DNA from: CAUZIZ01 sp965219005
Lineage (GTDB): Bacteria > Acidobacteriota > UBA6911 > RPQK01 > JAJDTT01
Reading direction: 5' to 3'
Assembly (NCBI GenBank): GCA_965219005.1
Contig: CBDCMS010000004.1
Coordinates: forward strand, 1,364,001-1,428,000
DNA length: 64,000 nt
Shown piece by piece: positions 1 to 9,443 of the stretch (position 1 is its first letter; each line of letters starts with the position of its first letter). The position numbers and the translations under genes were made by a program. The notes beneath the pieces are model-generated. The model saw only the letters and a program-made list of their open reading frames with translations, was not told the DNA's origin and did no database searches.

Positions 1-112
1 TTCCAGGATTCAGTCTTCAGCTTCAGCGATTTGGAAGGATCTGTGAGGTCTCGGAGGTGAGATGCTGCATCGGCAGTTGTGGGTGGCGGGTCGAAAGTGA
101 GGTTGATGAATC

Positions 113-1012
113 ATGGTTAGCCGCGAGCGGATCGTCAAAAACAAGCTGACTTGGGTTCTGGTCATTCTGCTCCTTTTCTACCTCAGCGTGTTCACCGTGC
201 CCGAGACCGAGATTGCCCTGGTCACTCAGTTCGGCCGTCCGGTAGCCGAGTACAAGGATGCAGGACTCAAGTTCAAATGGCCCTTCCAGGGACTGACGCG
301 TATTGATAAGAGACTCCACCTCTACAACCCCAGACCTTCGGAGTACTTGACTCGAGACAAGAAGAACCTGTTGGTGGAAAACTGCGTCCTCTGGCAGGTC
401 GAGGATCCTCTCCTGTTCCTTCGAACGGTGGGCGACCGTACCGGGGCGGAGATGAGGTTGCACGACATTGTCTGGTCAGCTGTATCGGCCGCGCTGGGAC
501 AGACCGAGCTCTCGGAGCTGGTCGCCACGGATACCGAGCAAGTCCGCCTCGGCGCAATGATGAAGAACCTGACTCGAGAAAGCAGCCAGATTGCCCGCCA
601 GCGGTACGGAATCGGAATTGCCACGGTCGACATCAAACGGATCAACCTACCTTCTCAGAACCGAGAGAGTGTGTTTGCGCGAATGAGGGCCGAGCGGGGG
701 AGGATTGCGAAGAAGTACCGAGCCGAGGGGGAAGAGGAGGCCAGGAAGATACGAGCAGAAGCTGATAGAGCCGCCGAGGAGATTCTGTCCAGTGCATACC
801 GGGAGGCCGAGATTATTCGTGGACGAGGGGATGCCGAGGCGACCAAGGTCTATGGGGAGGCCTTTTCCCGAGATCCCGATTTCTACCAGATGGTCCGGAC
901 CCTCGAGACCTATCGCAAGATCCTGGACGAGAAGACGACCGCTGTGCTCTCGGCCGACTCGGAGTTGCTCAAACTTCTCACCCAAGGCAAGAACGGGAGG
1001 TTGGCTCGTTGA
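113..1012 (+). CDS. hflC: HflC-like SPFH/band-7 protein
   Basis: A 299-residue SPFH-domain protein, probably the HflC half of the HflKC complex that modulates the membrane protease FtsH from the outer face of the inner membrane. One N-terminal membrane segment (about residues 12-30) is followed by a band-7 domain containing 'ALVTQFGRPV' and a charged, Ala/Glu/Arg-rich helix (about 190-245) with 'RAEGEEEARKIRAEAD', typical of HflC. Its stop codon overlaps the TTG start of the next SPFH gene, so the pair is translationally coupled. The order hflC then hflK is the reverse of the Escherichia coli order. Length fits the family. The name rests on the family pattern and on pairing with a second SPFH gene. 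Confidence 0.88.
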   Translation: MVSRERIVKNKLTWVLVILLLFYLSVFTVPETEIALVTQFGRPVAEYKDAGLKFKWPFQGLTRIDKRLHLYNPRPSEYLTRDKKNLLVENCVLWQVEDPLLFLRTVGDRTGAEMRLHDIVWSAVSAALGQTELSELVATDTEQVRLGAMMKNLTRESSQIARQRYGIGIATVDIKRINLPSQNRESVFARMRAERGRIAKKYRAEGEEEARKIRAEADRAAEEILSSAYREAEIIRGRGDAEATKVYGEAFSRDPDFYQMVRTLETYRKILDEKTTAVLSADSELLKLLTQGKNGRLAR

Positions 1013-1983
1013 GAGTTCCGTCAGTGGAAGAGTTTTGGCAGGGGATGGGACGGCGACGGCGAAGCTTGTTGGTCATTCTTGCGCTTGCCTATCTGGCGTC
1101 TGGCGTCTACTACGTTCCTGCCGATCGCCAGGCCGTCCAGATCCGCTTAGGCAGAATGCTCGAGGGGCGAGCTCAGCCGGGCTTGCACTACGCTCTCCCC
1201 TATCCTGTAGACCGTGTCATCCTATTGAGGATCAACGAGGCCCAGAGACTCTCAATTGGCGGAACCGACCTCAGTCGAGCTCTGGGTGTTGCGCGAGTCG
1301 GCGAGGCAGACTATCTCCTCACCGGAGATCAGAATCTGGTGAGGACAAGAGCTTCGATCCAGTACTATATCGAGGCTCCCCATCCATATCTTTTCCGGAC
1401 AGAAGATCTGACCAGTAGTTTGAGAGCTCTACTACTCCGCGCGCTCTCACGCGCAGTGGCTGAACGGCATGTCGACGAGATTCTGACGACGGGGCGCGTT
1501 GCGCTGCAGAACGAGGTCCAGAGGGATCTGCAGGCGGAAGCTGATCGACTCGAGCTGGGAGTGACGCTGACCACCATGACGCTGGAACAGGTTACGCCTC
1601 CCGAGGAGGTCAGAGACGCTTTTCTCGAAGTGGCTAATGCCCGGGAGGATCGGAACCGAATCGTCCAGGAGGCGGGGGGATACGCGAGCGAGCTGTTACC
1701 CCGAGCTCGGGGAGAAGCCCGTGAGATATCTCAGCAGGCCGAGATTCATCGGACTGAGGTGGTAAACCGCGCCCAGGGAGAATCCCAGCATTTCGTTAGC
1801 CTGTGGCAGGAGTATCGAGTTCACCCGGAGGTCACCACTGCCAGGCTGTTCTTGGAGGCGATGGAGGAGATTCTACCGCGTACCAAGAAGGTGATTCTGG
1901 ACGATTCTGGGAGTGGCCAGGGAGTCGACCTGGATATCTTGGAAGGTTTGACCTTTCCTACTCCAACCCGCGCTGCTCCTTGA
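1009..1983 (+). CDS. hflK: HflK-like SPFH/band-7 protein
   Basis: A 324-residue SPFH protein, the likely HflK partner of the preceding gene. It has one membrane segment (about 19-36), then 'YYVPADRQAVQIRLGRM' at the start of the band-7 domain and a coiled-coil-rich region (about 205-260) with 'ARGEAREISQQAE'. It starts at a TTG embedded in the hflC stop (4-base overlap), which supports coupled translation. It lacks the Gly-rich N-terminal extension of enterobacterial HflK, which is common outside that group. Assignment of K versus C is by relative similarity and could be swapped; the SPFH family assignment is secure. Confidence 0.85.
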   Translation: MRVPSVEEFWQGMGRRRRSLLVILALAYLASGVYYVPADRQAVQIRLGRMLEGRAQPGLHYALPYPVDRVILLRINEAQRLSIGGTDLSRALGVARVGEADYLLTGDQNLVRTRASIQYYIEAPHPYLFRTEDLTSSLRALLLRALSRAVAERHVDEILTTGRVALQNEVQRDLQAEADRLELGVTLTTMTLEQVTPPEEVRDAFLEVANAREDRNRIVQEAGGYASELLPRARGEAREISQQAEIHRTEVVNRAQGESQHFVSLWQEYRVHPEVTTARLFLEAMEEILPRTKKVILDDSGSGQGVDLDILEGLTFPTPTRAAP

Positions 1984-2040
1984 ACCTATCGGGGGTTTAC
2001 CAGCAGTCCTGTTTCGAGTGCATGCAAGAGGGCGCCGGTT

Positions 2041-2505
2041 ATGGAAACGAGGCGATTGGTTCCCTTCCTGCTCATCCTGAGCGGTTTCCTCTACTTCGTG
2101 CTGCGCGATCAGCCGACATCTTCGCAGGTCGATGAACCCGAGGAGGCACTCATTGCGATGGTCCAGGCCCTGAAGGCAGGAGATGTTTCGGGACTGCTTC
2201 GATGCTTCGGAGGCGAACTCGGTCGCCGCCTGGAGGGTATCGTCGAGCAGCAAGGGCGGGCCGAGCTGGAGCGTTGGCTAAGACGGCGCGGAGAGGCGGT
2301 CAAGGGGCTGGCGATTCTGAACAAGGAGAGTCGTGGCGCCAATGAGGTCCTGGTCTTTACAGAGACGGTCTACGAGGGCAGAAACAAGCGGCAGAGTTTC
2401 CTTCTGCGTCGGATTGACGGTCGTTGGAGGGTGGTCAGTAGCGACTTCGAGGCCGTCAGCGACTGGGAGACTGATTTCGGCAAATCCATCCAGGAAGTAG
2501 GCTAA
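2041..2505 (+). CDS. small membrane-anchored protein with NTF2-like look
   Basis: A 154-residue protein with one N-terminal hydrophobic segment (about residues 6-20, no lipobox) and a soluble part. A helical region 'EEALIAMVQALKAGDVSGLL' followed by a C-terminal strand region ending 'RRIDGRWRVVSSDFEAV' resembles DUF4878/NTF2-like periplasmic domains. That resemblance is a visual impression, not a database match. It lies 57 bases after hflK and 4 bases before the cytochrome gene, so it may belong to the same transcript. Function unknown. Confidence 0.7.
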   Translation: METRRLVPFLLILSGFLYFVLRDQPTSSQVDEPEEALIAMVQALKAGDVSGLLRCFGGELGRRLEGIVEQQGRAELERWLRRRGEAVKGLAILNKESRGANEVLVFTETVYEGRNKRQSFLLRRIDGRWRVVSSDFEAVSDWETDFGKSIQEVG

Positions 2506-2509
2506 GAGG

Positions 2510-3919
2510 ATGACAAGGGCGCCTACGATCGAAAAGAGGATGTTCGAGCCAGTTCACGGCCGTGCGCGCGGCCCCAGAATGCCGGCCTGCAGACGGGCGC
2601 GACACCAGGGCATCGGTTGGCTTGTTCTCTGGGGATGCCTCTCTACCGGCACTGCTTTCGCTCAGCAGGTCGAGCCTCCTTCGTCTCCACCCGATTTCAA
2701 CCGCGACGTTCTACCTATTTTCGAGGAACACTGCGTGGGCTGCCACAGCACGGCGACCAAGATGGGAGGACTGGTACTGGAGAGCTATGAGGATCTGGCA
2801 AGGGGGGGTGAACACGGGAAGGCGTTCCTGCCCGGCCACAGCGGGCAGAGTCGTCTGGTGCTGATGCTGGAAGGGAAACTAGAGCCCAGGATGCCGATGA
2901 ATGGGCAGCTGGACTCAGGGCAGATTGTGATGGTGAAAGCCTGGATCGATGCCAGTGCACAGCCACCCGATGTCGCCGAACCCTCGTCTCCCCCGAAACC
3001 TTCTCCGATACCGGATATCAAGCCACAGGTAGTAGTAGAGCCGCCGGTTGCCGGGCTAGGATTTCATCCCGACGGCCGAATCCTGGCAGGAGGCGGCTTC
3101 GAAGAGGTCCACCTCATGGATCCATCGGACGGTCGACGCACGTTCTCTTTGCCAGGACCGCCTGATTTGATCCGCAGCCTGGTTTTCTCGACCGACGGGG
3201 CATTGCTGGCGGCAGGCGGGGGAGCTCCGGCACAGTCTGGAGAGATTAGGATCTGGGATTCCGAGACGCGTGCGCTGATTCACAAGCTGGAGGGACACTC
3301 CGACTCGGTCTACTCGCTGGCCTTCAGTCCCGATGGCTCGACGCTGGCCAGCTCCAGCTATGATCGAAAAATCAAACTCTGGGACGTACGAAGTGGAGAA
3401 GAGCGCAGGACATTGGAGGAGCATAACGGTCCTGTTTTCTCGATTTGCTTCACCCCAGACGGCACCCGGCTAGCGTCGGCATCCGGCGACGGAACGGTCA
3501 AGGTCTGGTCCCCGCAAACTGGAGAGCGACTCGATACGCTCTCGGCTGCGGTTGGAGCCTTGTATTCCGTCGCGGTGGATCCCTCGGGTAGGGAGTTGGC
3601 CGTTGGCGGGGAGGACAGAACCATCAGGATCTGGGTCAGGGACGAAGAGGGCTGGACGCTGGACCGCTCGGCACTTGCACACAGTGGGACAATCACCAGA
3701 CTGCTCTATTCTCGAGATGGCAAGTACCTGGTTTCGACCGCCACCGACCGGTTGGTTCGGGTCTTTGAGACGAAGAAACTCGAGCGCGTTAGCCAGCGTG
3801 CACCGGAGCCGGAGTGGGTGATGTCCATGGCTTTGAGTCCTGATAGCAGTAGGCTGGCCCTGGGCTGCTACGACGGAGTAGTAAAGGTCGTCGAGGGTCC
3901 GGCAGTCGCCGATCGTTGA
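2510..3919 (+). CDS. secreted cytochrome c (PSCyt1-like) / WD40 repeat protein
   Basis: A 469-residue exported fusion. A basic leader and hydrophobic core (about residues 33-52) end at 'TAFAQQ', consistent with a signal peptide. A haem-binding CVGCH motif follows at 75-79 inside a planctomycete-type cytochrome domain ('NRDVLPIFEEHCVGCHS'). From about residue 175 there are at least six WD40 repeats ('LEGHSDSVYSLAFSPDGSTL', 'IKLWDVRSGEER', 'VKVWSPQTGERL'). Such proteins occur with DUF1501/DUF1549 genes in Acidobacteria and Planctomycetes; their substrate is unknown. A second possible start is Met11 (base 2540), with AAAGAGG just upstream. A G7 run at about 2803 is in frame here. Confidence 0.85.
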   Translation: MTRAPTIEKRMFEPVHGRARGPRMPACRRARHQGIGWLVLWGCLSTGTAFAQQVEPPSSPPDFNRDVLPIFEEHCVGCHSTATKMGGLVLESYEDLARGGEHGKAFLPGHSGQSRLVLMLEGKLEPRMPMNGQLDSGQIVMVKAWIDASAQPPDVAEPSSPPKPSPIPDIKPQVVVEPPVAGLGFHPDGRILAGGGFEEVHLMDPSDGRRTFSLPGPPDLIRSLVFSTDGALLAAGGGAPAQSGEIRIWDSETRALIHKLEGHSDSVYSLAFSPDGSTLASSSYDRKIKLWDVRSGEERRTLEEHNGPVFSICFTPDGTRLASASGDGTVKVWSPQTGERLDTLSAAVGALYSVAVDPSGRELAVGGEDRTIRIWVRDEEGWTLDRSALAHSGTITRLLYSRDGKYLVSTATDRLVRVFETKKLERVSQRAPEPEWVMSMALSPDSSRLALGCYDGVVKVVEGPAVADR

Positions 3920-3952
3920 GACATCCAAGTCACAACGTATTCGGAAGGAGAG

Positions 3953-5056
3953 ATGACCATGATTCCTCAGAACAAGAAGGAGGTGGAGACCTCAACGCCG
4001 TCACGAAGGCAGTTCATGATGACTGCAGGGGCCGTCGCGGTGGCCTCACAGGGACTCCATCTCCTGGGAATCACCCGCAAGTCAGGAGCGAATCGACCCA
4101 TCGTGGGCTCGGGCGAGCACCAGTATGAAGTCATTCACGACTGGGGCGAGCTGCCCAAACATATCCGCTACGGAAATACGCATGGGATCCGTGAGGATTC
4201 TCAGGGCAATATCTACGTCCATCACAGCGTTCACAGCAGCAGCGATGTTCCCGATTCCTTGGTGATCTTCGATCCCGAGGGCCGCTTCGTCGGTTCCTGG
4301 GGAAAGGAGTATCAGGGGTCGGCACACGGCCTACACATACAGAGAGAAGGAAGTGAAGAGTATCTCTATTTGACCGCCCGTGACTACAAGGATCTGGATC
4401 GGAACATCGTGGCCAAGACCACGCTCAAGGGCGAGGTGGTTTTTCGCTTGGGCTATCCCAAGGAATCTGAGCAGTATAGGCGTGATGGAGAGGGAAGGCC
4501 ACTCACCAAATACCATCCCACCAACCTGGCTATTGCTCCCAACGGTGATATCTATGTCGGGGATGGCTATGGCTCCAGCTATATCAATCACTATGATCGT
4601 AAGGGGCAGTTCATCCGGAGCTTCGGTGGGGAGGGGACTGGACCAGGACAGCTTAAAAGTCCACACGGAATCACCCTCGATACTCGCGGCGGGTCCCCAC
4701 TCTTGTTGGTAGCAGATCGTACCAACAACCGACTTCAATACTTCACGCTGGAGGGAAAGCATGTCCGCTTTGTCGAAGGCGTCAACCTTCCCTGTCATTT
4801 CGACGAGAGAGAAGGGGTCCTGTTGGTTCCTGATCTGGCAGCACGCGTGACCCTTCTGGACCGAAACGACCGGGTCCTGGCTCATCTAGGGGAAGGGCCT
4901 GCGAACTTTCGTGAAGTGAGAAAGGAGCCTCGCAGCTCTTTCCCATCAGGCAAGTTCATTGCCCCACATGACGCGTGTTTTGACCACGAGGGGAACATCT
5001 TTGTGGCCGAGTGGGTCCCGATCGGCCGCGTGACGAAGCTTCGAAGGCTGAGTTGA
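3953..5056 (+). CDS. Tat-exported NHL/6-bladed beta-propeller protein
   Basis: A 367-residue protein with a twin-arginine leader ('SRRQFMMTAGAVAV', residues 17-30) and then NHL-type repeats such as 'IFDPEGRFVGSWG', 'HYDRKGQFIRSFGGEG' and 'PHGITLDTRGG'. This architecture is seen in periplasmic peptidyl-alpha-hydroxyglycine lyase-like and generic propeller proteins; no catalytic residues can be assigned with confidence. The start ATG follows AAGGAGAG with good spacing. It is 33 bases after the cytochrome/WD40 gene and probably co-transcribed. A related propeller lies at 38378-39505. Confidence 0.82.
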   Translation: MTMIPQNKKEVETSTPSRRQFMMTAGAVAVASQGLHLLGITRKSGANRPIVGSGEHQYEVIHDWGELPKHIRYGNTHGIREDSQGNIYVHHSVHSSSDVPDSLVIFDPEGRFVGSWGKEYQGSAHGLHIQREGSEEYLYLTARDYKDLDRNIVAKTTLKGEVVFRLGYPKESEQYRRDGEGRPLTKYHPTNLAIAPNGDIYVGDGYGSSYINHYDRKGQFIRSFGGEGTGPGQLKSPHGITLDTRGGSPLLLVADRTNNRLQYFTLEGKHVRFVEGVNLPCHFDEREGVLLVPDLAARVTLLDRNDRVLAHLGEGPANFREVRKEPRSSFPSGKFIAPHDACFDHEGNIFVAEWVPIGRVTKLRRLS

Positions 5057-5106
5057 TTCCTATCGAGCCAGTTCCAACGTTCGTCCTCGCTCCCAGGACC
5101 GGGACA

Positions 5107-5979
5107 TCATTCTGCGGCGAGGAGCACCGTTTCCGCGGGATGTTCCACAACCTCCGAGTAGTGGAGCACCTTCGTAACTTCCTTCCCGTTCCCGTCTGTG
5201 ATCGGGGTCGGGCGCCTCAAGATGAACTCGGCCTTGTCCAGGCGATTGTAGACAACGTGGGCCATCTGGAGTCGATCGATGGGCCGATCCTCCTCTGAGT
5301 TCAAGTCGGGCACCAGCAGGGGACCGGTGTCAACCTGGAAAGATCCTTCTTCAGGCCGGAAGTTCATCGTCCTGATCGGGTACTCCATGATGTAGCGCCG
5401 TCCACGCTTGGGATCCCGAAGCTCAGTTCGAGCCACCAGCGGAATGTTGGTCTCGGTCGCCGAGTTGATTTCGCCTGGCGTTTTCAGGTGTCGCGTACCG
5501 GCAAAGGTTTGCACATCAATCTCGAGAGAGCTGAAGTTGGGGGCATGAGGTCCGCCCTTCGAAGGCGGTCCCTCGTAGGTAATCTTACTGCCCATACTCC
5601 GGTGGTCCTTCAGGGAGTAGATCATGCGGTACTCCGCACTGGGTATCTGGAAAAGCCGGTCCTCGGCGTAGACCCATTCGGTGCGACAGGGGGCGATCAG
5701 GACGAAACGCTCGCTTTCGCCACTGGCCTCATCAATGACGTCAATCAAAGCCTCTAGCTCAATACGCGCTTTGTTGCCCAGGGGGAGGTTGTGCCGTGCA
5801 TAGGGCCGGGGGTCAGGCCTGGGGGGGAGATCCCAAGTCATATAGGATGATTGGAAGTTGCAGGCGGCTGCGATATCGCTTTGTTCGGTCTGATTAGTGG
5901 TCTGAGGATCAGCTGGCTGAGAGCAGCCGGCCACAATCACAATGGACAGTATCAGTATTGATCCAATTTGCTTTCGCAT
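5107..5979 (-). CDS. lipoprotein of unknown function
   Basis: A 290-residue predicted lipoprotein. The start is set at the ATG preceded by GGAGGAAGAACC rather than at the longer open frame. The leader ends in a lipobox 'VIVAGC' (Cys19). The mature part is rich in beta-strand-like stretches and contains 'IIRTMNFRPEEGSF'-like motifs but no family I recognise. Arg/Pro-rich 'PPRPDPRPYARHNL' follows the lipid anchor. It converges with the NHL gene, leaving only 50 bases between them. A G7 run at about 5819 is in frame. Function unknown. Confidence 0.72.
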   Translation of the reverse strand: MRKQIGSILILSIVIVAGCSQPADPQTTNQTEQSDIAAACNFQSSYMTWDLPPRPDPRPYARHNLPLGNKARIELEALIDVIDEASGESERFVLIAPCRTEWVYAEDRLFQIPSAEYRMIYSLKDHRSMGSKITYEGPPSKGGPHAPNFSSLEIDVQTFAGTRHLKTPGEINSATETNIPLVARTELRDPKRGRRYIMEYPIRTMNFRPEEGSFQVDTGPLLVPDLNSEEDRPIDRLQMAHVVYNRLDKAEFILRRPTPITDGNGKEVTKVLHYSEVVEHPAETVLLAAE

Positions 5980-6006
5980 GGTTCTTCCTCCGGTACAGTC
6001 GTGCAT

Positions 6007-6847
6007 CGGTTAACTGTTTATGTGCTGATCATACTGGAGCGAAGTCTCGCTGCCTAGCGTTCTGGAGGCCACCGCCACCACTCTTTCACGATCTCCTAGC
6101 CAAGGAAGCTGTAGCCTAGTAGGGCTGGCGACAGCGCCGTATCGTACAGGAAAGAAACTTTGTTTGTCTTCACCTCGATCAGTATTCTGCCAGCGAGATC
6201 AACAGAGCCGCGCGCGACTGTCAGGGTCTTTAAAATAGAGTCAAGTTCCGAGGAGAAAGCGGACCACCCACGCGGTTTCCAACCCGCACAATTTTCAAGC
6301 GAAAGCCCAATGACGTTCCAGTTGACAATGACCCCCACGCGCGAATCGGATCATCCCAGAAGGAAACCTCTGGCTCAATAAACGGAGAATGGTGCAGCTG
6401 ACCGGTCGCTCCTCGGAAATGGGGTTCACCTTGCAGACACGTCAAGTCGCTCGCGGCTCTGTTGACTGCGGCTGTTTCCGGTACTGCCCGCTATTCAAGT
6501 TTCAGGTTGGTAGGGCCGCCGGTGGCGGCCGGCAGGATCATGCGTGAAACCAACTGCGCGAGCTATGGAAGCCTGAAGCGCAAAAGCGAGCGGCTGAGGA
6601 TCCGCGAGCTGCGTCGCCAAAGGGTGACGACAACCTGGATTGTCTTGGAGGTTGGGCCTGGTGCCAGCGAGGGAAGAACAATAGCTAGATCTCGCAGGTC
6701 TCCAACCCCTCGCTCGCGCTTCAGGCTTCCTGGATCTTCGCATTGATCGGTGATCTGGGTGTGGGAGATTCCAATGAAGTTTCACCTTTTTCTGCCACTG
6801 TTTCCGGTACTGATCACTTCACCACTGTTCACTATTCAAGTGTCTGC
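6007..6847. repeat. intergenic block of dispersed repeat modules
   Basis: An 841-base non-coding stretch between two minus-strand genes. It holds copies of modules seen elsewhere in the window: 'tcgtacaggaaagaaact' (about 6138; also 14782 and 37016), 'gtcaagtcgctcgcggctct' (about 6439; also 37108 and, inverted, 23203), 'ctgtttccggtactg' with 'ctattcaag' (6472-6503 and 6799-6840; inverted at 23130-23180), and a palindromic module at 6568-6730. No convincing gene is visible. Confidence 0.65.
6568..6730. repeat. palindromic dispersed repeat, copy 1
   Basis: Inverted arms 'gaagcctgaagcgc' (from 6568) and 'ctcgcgcttcaggcttcc' (to 6730) flank about 110 bases. A closer-matched copy lies at 37160-37307, and a single right arm lies at 14676-14705. 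The arms read as REP/MITE-like termini. No coding capacity. Confidence 0.7.
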
Positions 6848-9256
6848 CTAGTCGACTGTGGTTGGTGAACGGGGCAGAATGGTTACCATGACAGGGGTCG
6901 AGGCGTAGTCGGCGGACTGCTGTAGCATTGCGATGCCCCGCATCTTTTCGGTTTCTTCACTCTTGAACCGGGTCACCACGAAGATTGGAACAGTCATTGC
7001 CGGAAGCTCGGGATCCGCCACCAGTGTTAGATCCCGGCTGCGCTCGCCTTCTCCGATTACCAGACCTGCGTTGGTAGAGCGCCCCCAGACATAGAGTCCG
7101 GGAGGTCGGTTCTTGACTTCGATCCCGACTTCCTGAGAGAAATCCTGGGGGCATTCGATGGAGACGCGAAGGGTCGCCTCGGTCCCCGCCTGCAGCACTA
7201 GTTGCTCTGGTTCTACCAGAGGTCGGATGATAGCCGCGGGTGAGATCGAAATCAGGTTCAGAGAGCCATCACGATCCGCCGCCGGCCACGTCCGGTTTTC
7301 ACCGTTGATTCGCGCCCTGCCCACGATCTTCAAAGTCGCGCTGGTCTCCTGGGCGCTCTCGGTAGCCGCCAAGGCTAGGGTAGTCTGAAACTCTTCTGCT
7401 CGAATGGTCCCACGCGTGGCGGTAACGCCCGAGGGGAGGTGCTGGGCTTCGACCTCGATTTCGCCCATGAAGCCATCGATGCGATGGGCCGAGACCGTGA
7501 CCGCAACCCGACCTCCCCTTGGTATGTTAGGGTTCCTGGCACCGGCCCCTCTCAGGTCTCGCTGCTGCATGAAACCATCGTCCAGGAAGAGTCTGAAGTC
7601 AGGCTGGGCCGGGCGAATGGTGAGCTGGTAGGCGTAACGCTCTCCCCCTCTTCTCCGCAAGTCGCTTAGCCGTACGAAGTAGTCACCGTCTGCCGGCGCA
7701 GTGAAGAGGAGGTAGGAATCCTTCCCGTAGACGGGTCCGCCATCATCATTTCTATAGTTGAGATGGAAGATTGGCAGCTCTTCGCTCTCGACCTGGGCCA
7801 GCGGTGGCAGAATATCAACCTTGAAGACCTTGAGGTTGGCCGGATGGTTCTGGGGCGTCGTTCCGAGCCAGGCCAGCCTTTTTCCTAGAAGTCCTTGCGC
7901 CAGAGAGAAGTCGTCAGAGTGTCGAACCGCCTCTTCCAGTCGAACCAATTCCCGGCCGTTGATCAGCACGAAATCCCAGGGAAGAAACGTTAGATTCGTG
8001 GTGGATTCGAATCGCTGTAGCTGCCGCGATCCGGAGGCGAGGGGATCCTGGTGGTTGCCTTCGAAAGTCGCTTTGAGAATTGACCTCAGAACGGGCTGCC
8101 CGGAGGCGTCGAGTATCTCGACCAGCGAGTCCAGCGGCGAGTCCACACGCTGGGCGAGGACCTCCAAAGCCAGCACCTGTCCTTTTCGACAACGCAGGCG
8201 AAACGTATCCCGATCTCCATCTCGCTCCACTCTGCCATCGATCGTGATGGGGATGGATAGAGTCTGGGCAGAGTGTGTGGCATCGTTGTCCTCGCTCTCC
8301 AGCAGTCGCGGGTGTTCGCCGACGGCGATCTTGACCTGATTCAAGCTTGGACCCAAGGAGGTCTCTGGGCGCCAGTTGCGATATTCGCCTGTTGATTGTG
8401 GACTCCCGCTATCAAGCTGGATCTCGGCCTCTCCTTCCAGGTTGAAGCCTTCGACTCGGACCTTCCGAACACCTCCCCGGCGGACTCCCAGAGGAAAGAG
8501 CTGAGTTGTGTAAGGCAGGCGTCCTATCGAGAGTCGGTAGTAGAACTTGCTCCCTCCATTTCCGGCGAAATCGGTGATGCTCAACCGGTAGCGACCTGTG
8601 AGGGTGAAACGATAGCCCAAAAAAGAGTCCAGGCTGGCTGGGGAGAAGTTGTTGTTGCGGGCCAGCACGTGTCCTTCTTCGTTGGTCAATGTGAGCAGGG
8701 AATCCAACTCAGAGCCAATTGGGCCTGCCACTACCTGAAAGACGAACTCGTCACCAGATGAGGCTTCGAAGTGGAGAAGGTCCTCTTCTCCTGGGGCTCC
8801 TATCTTGCCCTCATAGGTCACGGGTGGCCTGAGCTCCCGGATTTCGTAGGGATCCGTTGGAGATGGGCCTTCGGCGATTTCCTGGAGGTGCCCTATGGAG
8901 AAGGGAACCCAGTTACTGGTACCGAAGGGGGTCCTCACGCGCAGCCCATGGATCCCGATCTCGCTCTCGCTGTTCGCTTGTAGCTGGATCTTGATCCGAT
9001 GTCGTGGGGTCACGTATGGAGAATTTGACACCTGCTCGATGTCCAGGAGAGTGGTCGTAACACCGTCCTCATCGAAGTACACGTGTGAGGCTTTGGACAG
9101 GTTGAGCCCCTCTAGCACGACCGTCCTCTGAGTGGCTCGCTGGATCCCGTGAGGGGTCACCTCGAGGATCACCGGATCGGGGGGGTAGTATTGGGCGTTG
9201 GCTACAGTTGCCGAGAGGACGAGGAAGGAAAGAAGAAGCGTCTTCTTAAATCGCAT
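6848..9256 (-). CDS. secreted PPC-domain protein
   Basis: An 802-residue exported protein. The start is placed at the ATG that gives a clean signal peptide (MRFKKTLLLSFLVLSATVANA); the open frame extends 30 codons upstream without one. The mature protein has an IPT/TIG-like N-terminus ('VTPHGIQRATQRTVVLEGL') followed by bacterial pre-peptidase C-terminal (PPC) beta-domains ('EEDLLHFEASSGDEFVFQV', 'DRDTFRLRCRKGQVLALEV', 'DGDYFVRLSDLRRRGGERY'). PPC domains are cell-surface or secreted modules. It is the last gene of the DUF1501-DUF1549-PPC set and has a distant paralogue at 42815-45280. No enzymatic domain is visible. Confidence 0.85.
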   Translation of the reverse strand: MRFKKTLLLSFLVLSATVANAQYYPPDPVILEVTPHGIQRATQRTVVLEGLNLSKASHVYFDEDGVTTTLLDIEQVSNSPYVTPRHRIKIQLQANSESEIGIHGLRVRTPFGTSNWVPFSIGHLQEIAEGPSPTDPYEIRELRPPVTYEGKIGAPGEEDLLHFEASSGDEFVFQVVAGPIGSELDSLLTLTNEEGHVLARNNNFSPASLDSFLGYRFTLTGRYRLSITDFAGNGGSKFYYRLSIGRLPYTTQLFPLGVRRGGVRKVRVEGFNLEGEAEIQLDSGSPQSTGEYRNWRPETSLGPSLNQVKIAVGEHPRLLESEDNDATHSAQTLSIPITIDGRVERDGDRDTFRLRCRKGQVLALEVLAQRVDSPLDSLVEILDASGQPVLRSILKATFEGNHQDPLASGSRQLQRFESTTNLTFLPWDFVLINGRELVRLEEAVRHSDDFSLAQGLLGKRLAWLGTTPQNHPANLKVFKVDILPPLAQVESEELPIFHLNYRNDDGGPVYGKDSYLLFTAPADGDYFVRLSDLRRRGGERYAYQLTIRPAQPDFRLFLDDGFMQQRDLRGAGARNPNIPRGGRVAVTVSAHRIDGFMGEIEVEAQHLPSGVTATRGTIRAEEFQTTLALAATESAQETSATLKIVGRARINGENRTWPAADRDGSLNLISISPAAIIRPLVEPEQLVLQAGTEATLRVSIECPQDFSQEVGIEVKNRPPGLYVWGRSTNAGLVIGEGERSRDLTLVADPELPAMTVPIFVVTRFKSEETEKMRGIAMLQQSADYASTPVMVTILPRSPTTVD

Positions 9257-9269
9257 TGAATCGAGTTTC

Positions 9270-9296
9270 GGCGAAGGATCTCTCCTTCGCCTTTTT
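9270..9296 (+). terminator. perfect 9-bp hairpin with T-run
   Basis: Arms GGCGAAGGA (9270-9278) and TCCTTCGCC (9283-9291) close a TCTC loop and are followed by TTTTT, the form of an intrinsic terminator for plus-strand transcripts. On the minus strand it lies 13 bases upstream of the PPC-protein ATG, so it could instead act on that gene's 5' leader. No plus-strand gene ends here. Confidence 0.55.
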
Positions 9297-9301
9297 CCGG
9301 C

Positions 9302-9420
9302 CTTCGAAATTCGCCTGTTCGATATTCTGCGGTTCAACCTTTCCACTGGTTTTCCTCTTCAGAGCAAGAAAAAAAGGCTAAATCACAAACCGCAGAACAC
9401 CGAACATGCGAACGCCGAAG
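9302..9420. repeat. 119-bp palindromic MITE-like element, intact copy
   Basis: Imperfect 33-base inverted termini at 9302-9334 and 9388-9420 share the cores 'attctgcggtt' and 'aaccgcagaa'. A second copy at 34316 is split by the IS91-type element, so this copy shows the uninterrupted sequence. It has no coding capacity and lies between the DUF1549/1553 gene and the PPC gene. Confidence 0.8.
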
Positions 9421-9443
9421 TGAATGCGACAGCAATTTTCACC